DNA of 64,000 bases, from contig NZ_LVEM01000004.1 of assembly GCF_001641335.1 (NCBI RefSeq), positions 520,557 to 584,556 of the forward strand, read 5' to 3'. The stretch is from Bradyrhizobium stylosanthis. Lineage in GTDB: Bacteria; Pseudomonadota; Alphaproteobacteria; Rhizobiales; Xanthobacteraceae. This document shows positions 7,988 through 16,591 of the stretch, in pieces (positions within the stretch are counted from its first letter, which is position 1; each line of letters begins with the position of its first letter). The position numbers and the translations under genes were made by a program. The notes under the pieces were generated by a model. The model was not told the DNA's origin. It made no database searches and saw only the letters and a list, made by a program, of their open reading frames with translations.

Positions 7988-9916
7988 GTGAACGCATACA
8001 GTAAGACGCCGCTTCTCGACACCATCCGGACGCCGGAAGACCTGCGCAAGCTCAAGGTCGAGCAGGTTCGCCAGGTCGCCGACGAGCTGCGGCAGGAAAC
8101 CATCGATGCCGTTTCGGTGACCGGTGGCCACTTCGGCGCGGGCCTCGGCGTGGTCGAGCTCACCACCGCGATCCATTACGTCTTCGACACGCCGCGCGAC
8201 CGGCTGATCTGGGACGTCGGCCATCAGGCCTATCCCCACAAGATCCTCACCGGACGCCGCGACCGCATCCGCACCCTGCGCACCGGCGGCGGCCTGTCCG
8301 GCTTCACCAAGCGCAGCGAGAGCGATTACGATCCGTTCGGCGCGGCGCATTCCTCGACCTCGATCTCCGCCGGCCTCGGCATGGCCGTGGCGCGCGACCT
8401 CTCCGGCGGCAAGAACAACGTTATCGCCGTGATCGGTGACGGTGCGATGTCGGCGGGCATGGCCTATGAAGCCATGAACAACGCCGGTGCGATGAACTCG
8501 CGCCTGATCGTCATCCTCAACGACAACGACATGTCGATCGCGCCGCCGGTCGGCGCCATGAGCGCCTATCTGTCGCGCCTCTACTCGGGCAAGACCTATC
8601 GCACGCTGCGCGATGCGGCCAAGCAGATCAACAAGCGCCTGCCCAAGATCATCGCCAACCGCGCCAACCGCGTCGAGGAATATTCGCGCGGCTTCATGAT
8701 GGACGGCGGCACGCTGTTCGAGGAGCTCGGCTTCTATTACGTCGGCCCGATCGACGGCCATAACCTCGACCACCTCCTGCCCGTGCTGAAGAACGTGCGC
8801 GACATGGAGGAAGGCCCGATCCTGGTCCACGTCGTGACCCAGAAGGGCAAGGGCTACGGCCCGGCGGAAGCCTCCGCCGACAAGTACCATGCCGTCGTCA
8901 AGTTCGACGTCGCGACCGGCACGCAGGCCAAGGCCAAGCCGAACGCGCCGGCCTACCAGAACGTGTTTGGCGCGAGCCTCGTCAAGGAAGCGCAGAAGGA
9001 CGACAAGATCGTCGCCATCACCGCGGCGATGCCGTCGGGCACCGGCGTCGACATCTTCAACAAGGCGTTCCCGGACCGCACCTTCGACGTCGGCATCGCC
9101 GAGCAGCATGCGGTGACGTTTGCCGCCGGTCTTGCCAGCGAAGGCTACAAGCCGTTCTGCGCGATCTACTCGACCTTCCTGCAGCGCGGCTACGACCAGA
9201 TCGTGCATGACGTCGCGATCCAGAACCTGCCCGTCCGCTTCGCCATCGACCGCGCCGGCCTCGTCGGCGCCGACGGCGCGACGCATGCCGGCTCGTTCGA
9301 CAACGCCTATCTCGGCTGCCTGCCCAACATGGTGATCATGGCGGCGGCGGACGAAGCCGAGCTGGTGCACATGGTGGCGACCCAGGTCGCGATCGACGAC
9401 CGTCCGAGCTCGCTGCGCTATCCGCGCGGCGAAGGCCGCGGAATCGAGATGCCCGAAGTCGGCATTCCGCTGGAAGTCGGCAAGGGCCGCATGATCCGCC
9501 AGGGCAACAAGATCGCCCTGCTCTCGTTCGGCACGCGCCTCGCCGAGTGCGAGAAGGCGGCCGACGAGCTCGCCGCTCACGGCCTCTCCACCTCGATCGC
9601 CGACGCGCGCTTCATGAAGCCGCTCGACACCGAGCTGGTGCTCAAGCTTGCCCGCGACCACGACGTGCTGATCACGGTCGAGGAAGGCTCGATCGGCGGC
9701 TTCGGCTCGCATGTCGCGCAGTTCCTGACCGACCAGGGCGTGCTCGACACCGGCATGGTCAAGTTCCGCACGATGGTGCTGCCCGACGTGTTCCAGGACC
9801 ACGACACGCCGGCCGCGATGTACGCCCGCGCCGGTCTCGACGCCAAGGGCATCGTCGCCAAGGTGTTCGAAGCGCTCGGCAAGGACGTGAAGGCCGAGAC
9901 GGTCAAGCTCGCCTAA
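7988..9916 (+). CDS. dxs: 1-deoxy-D-xylulose-5-phosphate synthase
   Basis: Condenses pyruvate and glyceraldehyde-3-phosphate with thiamine diphosphate, the first step of the MEP isoprenoid pathway (also feeding ThDP and pyridoxal synthesis). The ThDP-binding block IGDGAMSAGM...NDNDMSI (about residues 155-190) and the transketolase-like centre GIAEQHAVTFAAGLA (about 370) are intact, as is the C-terminal domain. I prefer GTG 7988 (NAYSKTPLLDTI, preceded by GGAAA), giving 642 aa as in homologues. GTG 7931 would add 19 residues without family support. A hairpin follows the stop; the nucleoside transferase gene starts 37 bp on. Confidence 0.96.
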   Translation: MNAYSKTPLLDTIRTPEDLRKLKVEQVRQVADELRQETIDAVSVTGGHFGAGLGVVELTTAIHYVFDTPRDRLIWDVGHQAYPHKILTGRRDRIRTLRTGGGLSGFTKRSESDYDPFGAAHSSTSISAGLGMAVARDLSGGKNNVIAVIGDGAMSAGMAYEAMNNAGAMNSRLIVILNDNDMSIAPPVGAMSAYLSRLYSGKTYRTLRDAAKQINKRLPKIIANRANRVEEYSRGFMMDGGTLFEELGFYYVGPIDGHNLDHLLPVLKNVRDMEEGPILVHVVTQKGKGYGPAEASADKYHAVVKFDVATGTQAKAKPNAPAYQNVFGASLVKEAQKDDKIVAITAAMPSGTGVDIFNKAFPDRTFDVGIAEQHAVTFAAGLASEGYKPFCAIYSTFLQRGYDQIVHDVAIQNLPVRFAIDRAGLVGADGATHAGSFDNAYLGCLPNMVIMAAADEAELVHMVATQVAIDDRPSSLRYPRGEGRGIEMPEVGIPLEVGKGRMIRQGNKIALLSFGTRLAECEKAADELAAHGLSTSIADARFMKPLDTELVLKLARDHDVLITVEEGSIGGFGSHVAQFLTDQGVLDTGMVKFRTMVLPDVFQDHDTPAAMYARAGLDAKGIVAKVFEALGKDVKAETVKLA

Positions 9917-9926
9917 GGGCGAGCTT
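9905..9926 (+). terminator. stem-loop across the dxs stop codon
   Basis: AAGCTCGCC and GGCGAGCTT form a 9-bp stem with the TAA stop in or beside the loop. There is no T-run, so it is more likely an RNA-stabilising or attenuating hairpin than a full intrinsic terminator. Confidence 0.35.
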
Positions 9927-9953
9927 CGACCCTTCCGAAGCAGCGCGGCTTCC

Positions 9954-10508
9954 ATGAAAATCTATCTGGCAGGTCCCGATGTGTTCCTGCCGGATGCCTT
10001 TGAGATCGGCCGGCGCAAGGTCGAGATCTGCGCCGCCCATGGCCTCACCGGCCTCTATCCCCTCGACAACCTCATCGACCTCGCCGCACCCGACGCCTCC
10101 AGGCAGATCTTCTGCGGCAACGAGGCGATGATGGACGCGGCCGACGCCATCATTGCCAACCTCACCCCGTTCCGCGGCGCCGGTGCCGATCCCGGCACCG
10201 TCTACGAGCTCGGCTACATGGCCGGCCGCCGCAAATTCTGCCTCGCCTATTCCAACGACGGGGCCGCCTATGCCGACCGCGTCGGCCGTTTCATGGAGGT
10301 CACGTCGGAGGACGGGCGGCTGGTCGATGCGCAGGGCCTGACGGTTGAGGATTTCGGCCTCGTCGACAATCTCATGATGATCCATGCGCTGGAGCTGCAC
10401 GGCTGCCCGCTGGTGACACCGGCCGCGATGCCCATCGACGTCTGGCACGATCTTGCCGCGTTCGAGACTTGCGTCCGGATGGCGGCCGCGCGATTGATCG
10501 CTAGATAA
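9954..10508 (+). CDS. nucleoside 2-deoxyribosyltransferase family protein
   Basis: Predicted transferase or hydrolase of 2'-deoxynucleosides/nucleotides, 184 aa. The N-terminal IYLAGPDVFLPDA and the catalytic-Glu segment DPGTVYELGYMAGRR fit the family. The middle DAADAIIANLTPFRGAGAD carries the conserved Asp/Asn contacts. It could salvage bases or clean up non-canonical nucleotides. It sits between dxs (37 bp upstream) and tlyA (26 bp downstream) on the same strand, so it is probably co-transcribed; a functional link to isoprenoids is not implied. Confidence 0.85.
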   Translation: MKIYLAGPDVFLPDAFEIGRRKVEICAAHGLTGLYPLDNLIDLAAPDASRQIFCGNEAMMDAADAIIANLTPFRGAGADPGTVYELGYMAGRRKFCLAYSNDGAAYADRVGRFMEVTSEDGRLVDAQGLTVEDFGLVDNLMMIHALELHGCPLVTPAAMPIDVWHDLAAFETCVRMAAARLIAR

Positions 10509-10534
10509 GCGCTCAGTCGCTTCCGGAGAAATCA

Positions 10535-11269
10535 ATGTCCCCTGCCCGCAAGCGCGCGGATGTTCTGCTGGTCGAGCGCGGCCTGTTCGAGAGCCGGGCG
10601 CGGGCGCGCGCGGCCATCGAGGCCGGCCTCGTCACGGCCGACGACAAGCAGGTTGCAAAGCCGTCGGAGACGATCGCCGAGGACGCGGTGATCCGGGCCG
10701 AGCCGGCGCACCCCTATGTCTCGCGCGGCGGCGTCAAGCTCGCCGGCGCGCTGGAGCGCTACCCGATCGAGATCGAGGATCACGTCTGCCTCGACGTCGG
10801 CGCCTCCACCGGCGGCTTCACCGAGGTGCTGCTGGCGAACGGGGCGAGCCTTGTCTTCGCCATCGATGTCGGCACCAGCCAGCTGCATCCCTCGCTGCGA
10901 GGCCATCCCAAGATCGTGTCGATGGAAGAGACCGACATCCGCAGCTACGAGGGCAAGCGGCTGCCGGCGCGGCCCGATGTTGTCGTCATCGACGTCAGCT
11001 TCATCTCGCTGAAGATCGTGCTGCCGGTGGCCCTGTCGCTGGCGGCCGCGCCGATGAGCCTGCTGGCGCTGATCAAGCCGCAATTCGAAGCCGAGCGGAA
11101 GCACAACAAGAAGGGCATCATCCGCGACGCCGCCGTGCATCGGGAGATCTGCGACGACATCGCAGGCTTCGCGGCCTCGCTCGGCTGCACCGACATCGAG
11201 GTGTTCCCCTCCTCGATCACGGGCGGCGACGGCAACGTCGAATTCTTCCTGGGCGCACGACGTGGTTGA
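10535..11269 (+). CDS. tlyA: TlyA family rRNA (cytidine-2'-O)-methyltransferase
   Basis: SAM-dependent 2'-O-methyltransferase of 16S/23S rRNA (also called hemolysin A), 244 aa. An N-terminal S4 RNA-binding domain (residues 1-60, RKRADVLLVERGLFESRARA) precedes the FtsJ-like domain. That domain carries the SAM motif LDVGASTGGFTEVLL and the catalytic Lys/Asp region around DVVVIDVSFISLK and IKPQFEA. The SD GGAGAAATCA precedes ATG 10535. The last 8 bp overlap the next methyltransferase gene, suggesting translational coupling. xseB-dxs-tlyA proximity is typical of alphaproteobacteria. Confidence 0.93.
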   Translation: MSPARKRADVLLVERGLFESRARARAAIEAGLVTADDKQVAKPSETIAEDAVIRAEPAHPYVSRGGVKLAGALERYPIEIEDHVCLDVGASTGGFTEVLLANGASLVFAIDVGTSQLHPSLRGHPKIVSMEETDIRSYEGKRLPARPDVVVIDVSFISLKIVLPVALSLAAAPMSLLALIKPQFEAERKHNKKGIIRDAAVHREICDDIAGFAASLGCTDIEVFPSSITGGDGNVEFFLGARRG

Positions 11270-12509
11270 GCGCCTGACCATCGATCACGTCGGCCATCGC
11301 GGCGACGGCGTTTCGCTCACCACGGGCGATGCGGTCTATGTGCCCTACACGCTTGGCGGCGAGACCGTCGAGGTCGATCACGTCGCGGGCCATCATCCCG
11401 ACCGCCGCAAGCTGCTGGCGGTGGAGGTCGCAAGCCCCGAGCGCATCGAACCGTTCTGTCCGCATTTCGGCGTCTGCGGCGGCTGTGCGATCCAGCACTG
11501 GGCCGCCGATCCCTATCACGCCTGGAAGCGCGGCATCGTGGTCGAGACGCTGGCGCAGGCCGGCATCGATTGCGAGGTGGCGCCGCTGGTCGATGCCCAT
11601 GGCGCGGGGCGCCGGCGCATTACGCTGCATGGCCGCTTCGGCACGCATAGCGTGCTCAAGGTCGGCTTTTCCGCGACGAGCTCGCACGACGTCATCCCGA
11701 TCCATCGCTGCCCGATCCTCGATCCCGCGCTGGAGGGCGCGCTCGATGCCGCCTGGGCCATCGCCGAGCCCCTGACATCGAAGATGCCGGTGACCAAGCC
11801 GCTCGACATCCAGGTCACCGCCACCGTCAACGGCCTCGACGTCGACGTACGCGGCTCCGGCCCGCTGCCGACGCCGCTGGTGACGGCACTATCGCGCGCT
11901 GCCGAGCAGCATCGCCTAGCCCGGCTGACGCGGCATGGCGAGCTGGTGCTGCAGCGCCTCGCGCCGGTCGTGAAGATGGGCCGTGCGGATGTGACGCTGC
12001 CGCCGGGCTCGTTCCTGCAGGCCACCGTCGCCGGCGAAGAGACGCTCGCTGCGCTGGTCGCCGAGCGCGTCGGCAAGGCCAAGGAGGTGCTCGACCTCTT
12101 CTGCGGCGTCGGACCGTTTGCGCTGCGGCTCGCCGAGAAGGCGCGCGTCACCGCCTATGACAGCGATGCCGGCGCGATCGCAGCGCTGGCGAAAGCTGCG
12201 CGCACGCCGGGGCTCAAGCCGATCAAGGCCGAACCGCGCGACCTGTTCCGCCGCCCCCTGGTGCCGCCGGAGCTGCGCGATTTCGATGCGGTGGTGTTCG
12301 ATCCGCCGCGCCAGGGCGCGCAGGCTCAGGCGCTGAAGCTCGCCGCGAGCAAGGTGCCCGTCGTCGTCGCGGTCTCGTGCAACGTCGCGACGTTCGCCCG
12401 CGATGCGCGGCTGCTGACGGACGGCGGTTACAAGATCGACAGCGTGGTGCCGGTGGACCAGTTCCGCCACACGCCGCATGTGGAATTGGTCGCGAAGTTC
12501 ACGCGCTGA
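11262..12509 (+). CDS. [4Fe-4S] class I SAM-dependent RNA m5U methyltransferase (TrmA/RlmD family)
   Basis: RNA uracil-C5 methyltransferase, 415 aa, starting with GTG inside the end of tlyA. An N-terminal TRAM-like segment (HVGHRGDGVSLTTGDAVYV) is followed by the cysteine cluster CPHFGVCGGCAIQHW, which with an upstream or downstream Cys binds a 4Fe-4S cluster. The SAM motif LDLFCGVGPFALRLAEKA, the motif DPPRQGA and the catalytic Cys in AVSCNVATFARD are present. Whether 23S U747, U1939 or tRNA U54 is the target cannot be decided here. The overlap with tlyA indicates one rRNA-modification operon. Confidence 0.9.
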   Translation: MVERLTIDHVGHRGDGVSLTTGDAVYVPYTLGGETVEVDHVAGHHPDRRKLLAVEVASPERIEPFCPHFGVCGGCAIQHWAADPYHAWKRGIVVETLAQAGIDCEVAPLVDAHGAGRRRITLHGRFGTHSVLKVGFSATSSHDVIPIHRCPILDPALEGALDAAWAIAEPLTSKMPVTKPLDIQVTATVNGLDVDVRGSGPLPTPLVTALSRAAEQHRLARLTRHGELVLQRLAPVVKMGRADVTLPPGSFLQATVAGEETLAALVAERVGKAKEVLDLFCGVGPFALRLAEKARVTAYDSDAGAIAALAKAARTPGLKPIKAEPRDLFRRPLVPPELRDFDAVVFDPPRQGAQAQALKLAASKVPVVVAVSCNVATFARDARLLTDGGYKIDSVVPVDQFRHTPHVELVAKFTR

Positions 12510-12521
12510 GTTTTCTTTTTC

Positions 12522-12600
12522 TGAGCATGACCTCCGCGCAAACGCGTTCCGCGTTTGTCGCGAGGGGAAACCGCTACACACTTTCCCGGGTCATGCTCTA
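12522..12600. repeat. dispersed AGCATGA-type inverted repeat
   Basis: Ends GAGCATGACC (12523-12532) and GGGTCATGCTC (12588-12598) are inverted; the centre holds a GCAAACGCG/CGCGTTTG arm pair. This matches the well-known Bradyrhizobium/Rhodopseudomonas intergenic repeat that begins AGCATGA. Its right end supplies the stop codon of the minus-strand gene at 12598. Confidence 0.75.
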
Positions 12601-13200
12601 TCGCCGCAGCCCGCCGAGCGCCGGCGATTCACCGGGCAGCATGTTCGACCTGATATCGCTGTCCATGCGGCCGGAGTCCTGCTGGGTGAAACCGGCGCCG
12701 AAGGACAGGCTGAGGTTGGAGGTCGGCTTGAATTCGACGCCAGCGAATGCGCTGTATCCCGGTGCGGCGCCAGACGTCAGCGGCGCGATCGAGCTGCCGA
12801 TGCCGTTGCCGAACTTCAGCGTGTCGAAACCGGCAAAGAACGTGACCGGCAAGCCGCCCGCCGTCTTGGTGTTGTAGCCGAACTGCGTGCTGTCATAGGA
12901 GAGCGCGTTGAAATTGCCGGCGAGGCCAGTCTGGCCGAGGCCGCTCCAATTGAGATTGCCGCGCTGGCTTCCGACGAAGAAGCCGTTCGCAAAGCTGGTG
13001 CGCGAGCTTGCGTCGCCGGCATTGAAGCCCGCAAAATTGCCGTAAGTGTCGGCGCTCTGGCCGTCGCTGCCGCCGAGACCGAAGGGCCCGCCCGGGATCC
13101 AATATCTCAGAGGCGCGACTTGTGCCTGAGCGGGGGCACCGCAGCAGCAAAGCAGGGCAAAGAGGGTCGCGAGCGCGCGTGAAGAAGCAAAGCCTGGCAT
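12598..13200 (-). CDS. secreted outer-membrane-like protein of unknown function
   Basis: About 200 aa with a signal peptide (MPGFASSRALATLFALLCCC...PAQAQ). The mature part is rich in Gly/Asn/Phe and alternates hydrophobic and polar residues (VTFFAGFDTLKFGNG, GYSAFAGVEFKPTSNLSLSF), which fits a small beta-barrel or opacity-like surface protein. No family recognised. ATG 13230 would add ten residues and is possible. The frame stays open much further upstream but that part is antisense to the methyltransferase gene and is not real. The stop codon TAG is the last triplet of the dispersed repeat. Confidence 0.6.
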   Translation of the reverse strand: MPGFASSRALATLFALLCCCGAPAQAQVAPLRYWIPGGPFGLGGSDGQSADTYGNFAGFNAGDASSRTSFANGFFVGSQRGNLNWSGLGQTGLAGNFNALSYDSTQFGYNTKTAGGLPVTFFAGFDTLKFGNGIGSSIAPLTSGAAPGYSAFAGVEFKPTSNLSLSFGAGFTQQDSGRMDSDIRSNMLPGESPALGGLRR

Positions 13201-13401
13201 TCGTGTAACCGTCAGAACTCCGGAGATCATAGCCGCAGGACCGCAGGATTGCCAGCCACGCGGTCCTCGCCCAGTTCCAATCACCTTTTCCTGACGTGTT
13301 GAACCTGCCCGGGGGCGGACGGACCCATTTAAGGGGACGTGCAAGCTACGCGCTTGCCTTGCTCCGAACACCTTTGAAAATGCCATCGCATGGAGGCTGT
13401 C

Positions 13402-14460
13402 ATGGAGGTCAATGCCGACAGGTTGAATGCCTTTATGGGCAAGATGATCACCGAGGTCGGGGCGGCGATGAACGCATCGCTGGTCCTGCTGGGCGACAAG
13501 CTCGGCCTGTATCGCGCCCTCGCCGCCAAGGGGCCGATGAACTCCGCCGAGCTCGCGAGCGCGACCGGAACGACCGAGCGCTATGTCCGCGAATGGCTCT
13601 CGAGCCAGGCGGCGTCCGGCTACGTCGAATATGATACCGCCTCCGGGAAATTCTCGATGCTGCCGGAGCAGGCGATGGCGCTTGCCGACCCGGACAGCCC
13701 GGTGTTTCTCGGCGCGGTCGGCAACGTGATTGCCGCGGCGTTTCTCGACGAGCCCAAGATCACGGAGGCGTTCAAGTCCGGCAAGGGCGTCGGCTGGAAC
13801 CGGCGCAGCGAGTGCCTGTTCTGCGGCACCGCGCGGTTCTTCCGTACCGGCTATATGCACCATCTGGTGCAGGAATGGCTGCCCGCGCTCGACGGCGTCG
13901 TGGACAAGCTCAGGCGCGGCGCCAAGGTCGCCGACGTCGGCTGCGGCCACGGCGTCTCGACGCGGCTGATGGCGGAAGCGTTCCCGAATTCGCGCTTCTA
14001 CGGCTTCGATTATCACGAGGGCTCGATCGAGGCCGCGCGCAAGGCAGCCAGCGAGGCGAAGCTCGGCGACCGGGTTTCCTTCGCCGTTCACTCGGCCAAG
14101 ACCTATCCGGCCGAGGGCTACGATCTCGTCTGCTTCTTCGATTGCCTGCACGACATGGGCGATCCCGTCGGCGCCATCAGCCATGTGCGGCAGACCATGG
14201 CCAAGGACGGCACCTGCATGCTGGTCGAGCCGTTCGCGGGCGATCGTCTCGAGGACAATCTCAATCCGGTCGGCCGCGTCTATTATGCGGCCTCGACCAT
14301 GATCTGCACGCCGGCTTCGCTCGACCAGGAGGTGGGCCTCGCGCTCGGCGCCCAGGCCGGCGAAGCAAGGCTGCGCAAGGTCGCGGCCGAAGGCGGCCTG
14401 TCGCGCTTCCGCCGCGCCGCGGAGACGCCGTTCAACCTGATCCTGGAGGCGCGGATCTGA
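13402..14460 (+). CDS. class I SAM-dependent methyltransferase with N-terminal winged-helix domain
   Basis: 352-aa methyltransferase of unknown substrate. An N-terminal winged-helix dimerisation domain (LGLYRALAAKGPMNSAELA...ERYVREWLSSQ) resembles that of O-methyltransferases. The Rossmann SAM motif VADVGCGHGVSTRLMAEA is near residue 175 and the acidic post-I residue is in FYGFDYHEGSI. A late motif FFDCLHDMGDP is present. ATG 13402 is preferred because GGAGG lies 5 nt before it; ATG 13390 is the alternative. The short CLFCGTARFF segment near 135 holds two cysteines of unknown role. Stands alone. Confidence 0.85.
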   Translation: MEVNADRLNAFMGKMITEVGAAMNASLVLLGDKLGLYRALAAKGPMNSAELASATGTTERYVREWLSSQAASGYVEYDTASGKFSMLPEQAMALADPDSPVFLGAVGNVIAAAFLDEPKITEAFKSGKGVGWNRRSECLFCGTARFFRTGYMHHLVQEWLPALDGVVDKLRRGAKVADVGCGHGVSTRLMAEAFPNSRFYGFDYHEGSIEAARKAASEAKLGDRVSFAVHSAKTYPAEGYDLVCFFDCLHDMGDPVGAISHVRQTMAKDGTCMLVEPFAGDRLEDNLNPVGRVYYAASTMICTPASLDQEVGLALGAQAGEARLRKVAAEGGLSRFRRAAETPFNLILEARI

Positions 14461-14487
14461 CCCGGCACGGACGCCACGGCGGCGACG

Positions 14488-14871
14488 TCAGGCCGCGGCG
14501 TCCGTCCCCATGCCGAAGGTGATCTGATTGCCGTCGGCATCGACGGCGTCGAAATCGCGCATGCCGTAGTCGCGGTCCTCCGGCCGGTTCAGCAGCCTGG
14601 TGCCGCGCGCCGAGATCTCGGCATAGAGCTCATCGACGTCCCTAACGAAAATGCAGAGGCCGCCCTGTCCGGGCGACCGCTTCGTCCGGTTTGCCGCGAG
14701 CAGATGCAGGCCAACCTCGTCGCGGCAGAGGCAGGCATAGGACGCAGGCTCACCGTATTCGAAGGTGACCTCGAAGCCGAGCACGTCGCGATAGTAGGCG
14801 AGGCTGGCGGCGATGTCGGCGACGACGAAGACGGTCGCAGAGCCCACCATCATTGGGCGTTCGTCAGTCAT
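14488..14871 (-). CDS. VOC (glyoxalase/bleomycin-resistance) family protein
   Basis: 127-aa protein of the vicinal-oxygen-chelate fold. It has the paired beta-alpha-beta-beta-beta modules: TVFVVADIAASLAYYRDVLGF at the start and FVRDVDELYAEISARG plus DYGMRDFDAVDADGNQITF at the end. The last motif with D-x-D-G-N is typical of glyoxalase-like proteins that bind a metal through His/Glu. Substrate unknown. Start ATG 14871 has SD GGGAGGCCC. It diverges from the gene at 15005. Confidence 0.85.
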   Translation of the reverse strand: MTDERPMMVGSATVFVVADIAASLAYYRDVLGFEVTFEYGEPASYACLCRDEVGLHLLAANRTKRSPGQGGLCIFVRDVDELYAEISARGTRLLNRPEDRDYGMRDFDAVDADGNQITFGMGTDAAA

Positions 14872-15004
14872 GGGCCTCCCTCGGTCGCAAGCAATCTCCG
14901 GCACGCAACCTAGCATGCATTCCCGAGGCCTTGCACCACGCGTCCCGCAACGTAAGCTGCCGGCGAACAAGGCGGCGCGAGTCCGCCGTAACGGGAGGAT
15001 GACG

Positions 15005-15646
15005 ATGCGATATGTTGGCCTGGCGCTGGTCGCGCTGTTCGCCGTGACGATCTCGAACGCCGGCCGTGCCGCCGAGCCGACCCGCTTCACGCCACTGAAG
15101 GCGGAGGAGCTCACGCCGCCGCAGAAGGAATGGGCGGACGCGATCGCGGTGCCGCCGCGCAACGCCAAGTTCATCAATCCGCCCTATCGCGCCTATATCC
15201 GCAATCCCGAGCTCGCGCCGAAGCTCTCGGCGATGTCGGACTATCTGCGTTGGAATTCGTCGCTGCCGGCGCGCCTCAGCGAATTCGCCATCCTGATCAC
15301 CGCAAGGCAGTGGACGGCGCAGTATGAATGGTTCGCGCATTACCCGCTCGCGATGAAGGCCGGGCTCGATCCGCAAGTCGCCAAGGACGTCGCCAACGGC
15401 GTGCGGCCCCAGACGATGAAGGACGACGAGGCCGCGCTCTACGAGCTTGCGATGGCGCCCTATCGCGACAAGAAGGTGTCCGACGAGGTCTACCGCGCCG
15501 CGCAGCAGAAGTTCGGCGAGCGCGGCATCCTGGATATCATCGGCCTGATCGGTTATTACGACCTGGTCTCGATGACGCTGATCACGATGCAGGCCGAAGC
15601 GCCGAACGACAGCGTGCCCCCGTTGCCGCCGCTCGCGGCGAAGTAG
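15005..15646 (+). CDS. secreted carboxymuconolactone decarboxylase-like protein
   Basis: 213 aa with a signal peptide (MRYVGLALVALFAV...AGRAAE), followed by an AhpD/CMD-like helical domain (EFAILITARQWTAQYEWFAH and DEVYRAAQQKFGERGILDII). The typical redox CxxC of AhpD is absent; the position reads TAQYEWFAH, as in the Bradyrhizobium-type CMD proteins without cysteines. The real substrate is unknown. ATG 15005 is chosen because the SD GGGAGG (14993-14998) sits 6 nt upstream; it abuts ATG 14999 directly. A 30-bp inverted repeat follows. Confidence 0.8.
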   Translation: MRYVGLALVALFAVTISNAGRAAEPTRFTPLKAEELTPPQKEWADAIAVPPRNAKFINPPYRAYIRNPELAPKLSAMSDYLRWNSSLPARLSEFAILITARQWTAQYEWFAHYPLAMKAGLDPQVAKDVANGVRPQTMKDDEAALYELAMAPYRDKKVSDEVYRAAQQKFGERGILDIIGLIGYYDLVSMTLITMQAEAPNDSVPPLPPLAAK

Positions 15647-15672
15647 CCGGCTCGCACCACTCTTTCCAGAGC

Positions 15673-15752
15673 CGTCATTGCGAGCGCAGCGAAGCAATCC
15701 AGACTAGTTCTGCGGGAAGACCCTGGATTGCTTCGCTGCGCTCGCAATGACG
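15673..15752. repeat. perfect 30-bp inverted repeat
   Basis: Arms 15673-15702 (CGTCATTGCGAGCGCAGCGA...) and 15723-15752 are exact reverse complements separated by 20 bp. This is a dispersed intergenic palindrome of the kind common in Bradyrhizobium. It lies 42 bp before the start of the enoyl-CoA hydratase gene and may terminate or attenuate read-through from 15646. Confidence 0.85.
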
Positions 15753-15794
15753 ATGTGGGCGCAGCCATTGTTCATCTTGAATACGGAGACCCCA

Positions 15795-16568
15795 GTGACA
15801 TCCGACAATCCCGTCACCTACGAACGCGTCGGCAACATCGCCCGCATCACGCTGTCCCGTCCGCCCGTCAACGCGCTGAGCCTCGAGGTCATCCGCGCGG
15901 TGGTGGCCGCGCTCCGGCGGGCTGCCGACGACACCGATGCACGTGTCGTCGTGCTGGCGAGCGCGATTGCAAAGCGCTTCTCGGCGGGGCTCGATCTCGA
16001 CATCCTGCTCGGCAAGTCCGGCGCCCAGATCCGCGAATTCCTCCAGGCGCTCTATATCGATCTTTATGACGCCCAGTACGGGCTCGGAAAGCCGTCGATC
16101 GCCGCGGTCGGTGGCGCGGCGCGCGGCGGCGGCATGACCATGGCGGTGTCGTGCGACGTGGTGCTGGCCTCCGAGAGCGCGACGTTCGGCTATCCCGAGA
16201 TCGACGTCGGGGTCATTCCCGCCATCCACTATGCACATCTGCCGCGCATCGTTGGGCGTCACCGCGCTTTCGAGCTGCTGTTCACCGGCCGCGTGTTCAG
16301 CGCTGCGGAGGCGCGCGAGCTTGGCGTGGTGAACCGTGTCGTCGCCGATGCCGAGCTCGAGGCGGAGACCGAGAGGCTCGCGTTGCAGTTCGCCGCCAAA
16401 TCGGCCGCGGTGCTGCGGATGGGCCGCGCCGCCTTCATGCGGCAGATCGATCTCGACTACCGGCGCAGCATTGCCAGCGCCGTGGACGATTTCTGCAACG
16501 TCGCGACGTCGGACGAGGCTCAGGAAGGCTTGCGGGCGTTCGTGGAGAAGCGGGCGCCGAACTGGTGA
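15795..16568 (+). CDS. enoyl-CoA hydratase/isomerase family protein
   Basis: 257-aa crotonase-fold protein for CoA-thioester metabolism. Start GTG 15795 follows GGAG by 6 nt. Oxyanion-hole regions are KRFSAGLDLDIL and AVGGAARGGGMTMAVSCD. The second catalytic Glu is present (FGYPEIDVGVIP), whereas the first (CEL in hydratases) reads MTM. A one-glutamate arrangement is seen in isomerases and other crotonases. C-terminal ARELGVVNRVVADAELEAE is normal. No operon partners. Confidence 0.88.
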   Translation: MTSDNPVTYERVGNIARITLSRPPVNALSLEVIRAVVAALRRAADDTDARVVVLASAIAKRFSAGLDLDILLGKSGAQIREFLQALYIDLYDAQYGLGKPSIAAVGGAARGGGMTMAVSCDVVLASESATFGYPEIDVGVIPAIHYAHLPRIVGRHRAFELLFTGRVFSAAEARELGVVNRVVADAELEAETERLALQFAAKSAAVLRMGRAAFMRQIDLDYRRSIASAVDDFCNVATSDEAQEGLRAFVEKRAPNW

Positions 16569-16591
16569 GGAGCGCCGGTCGCGCGACGCCC

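Noticed and set aside
13201..14184. Upstream extension of the gene at 12598
   Set aside because: The region is antisense to a clear methyltransferase gene and the added protein has no coherent features.
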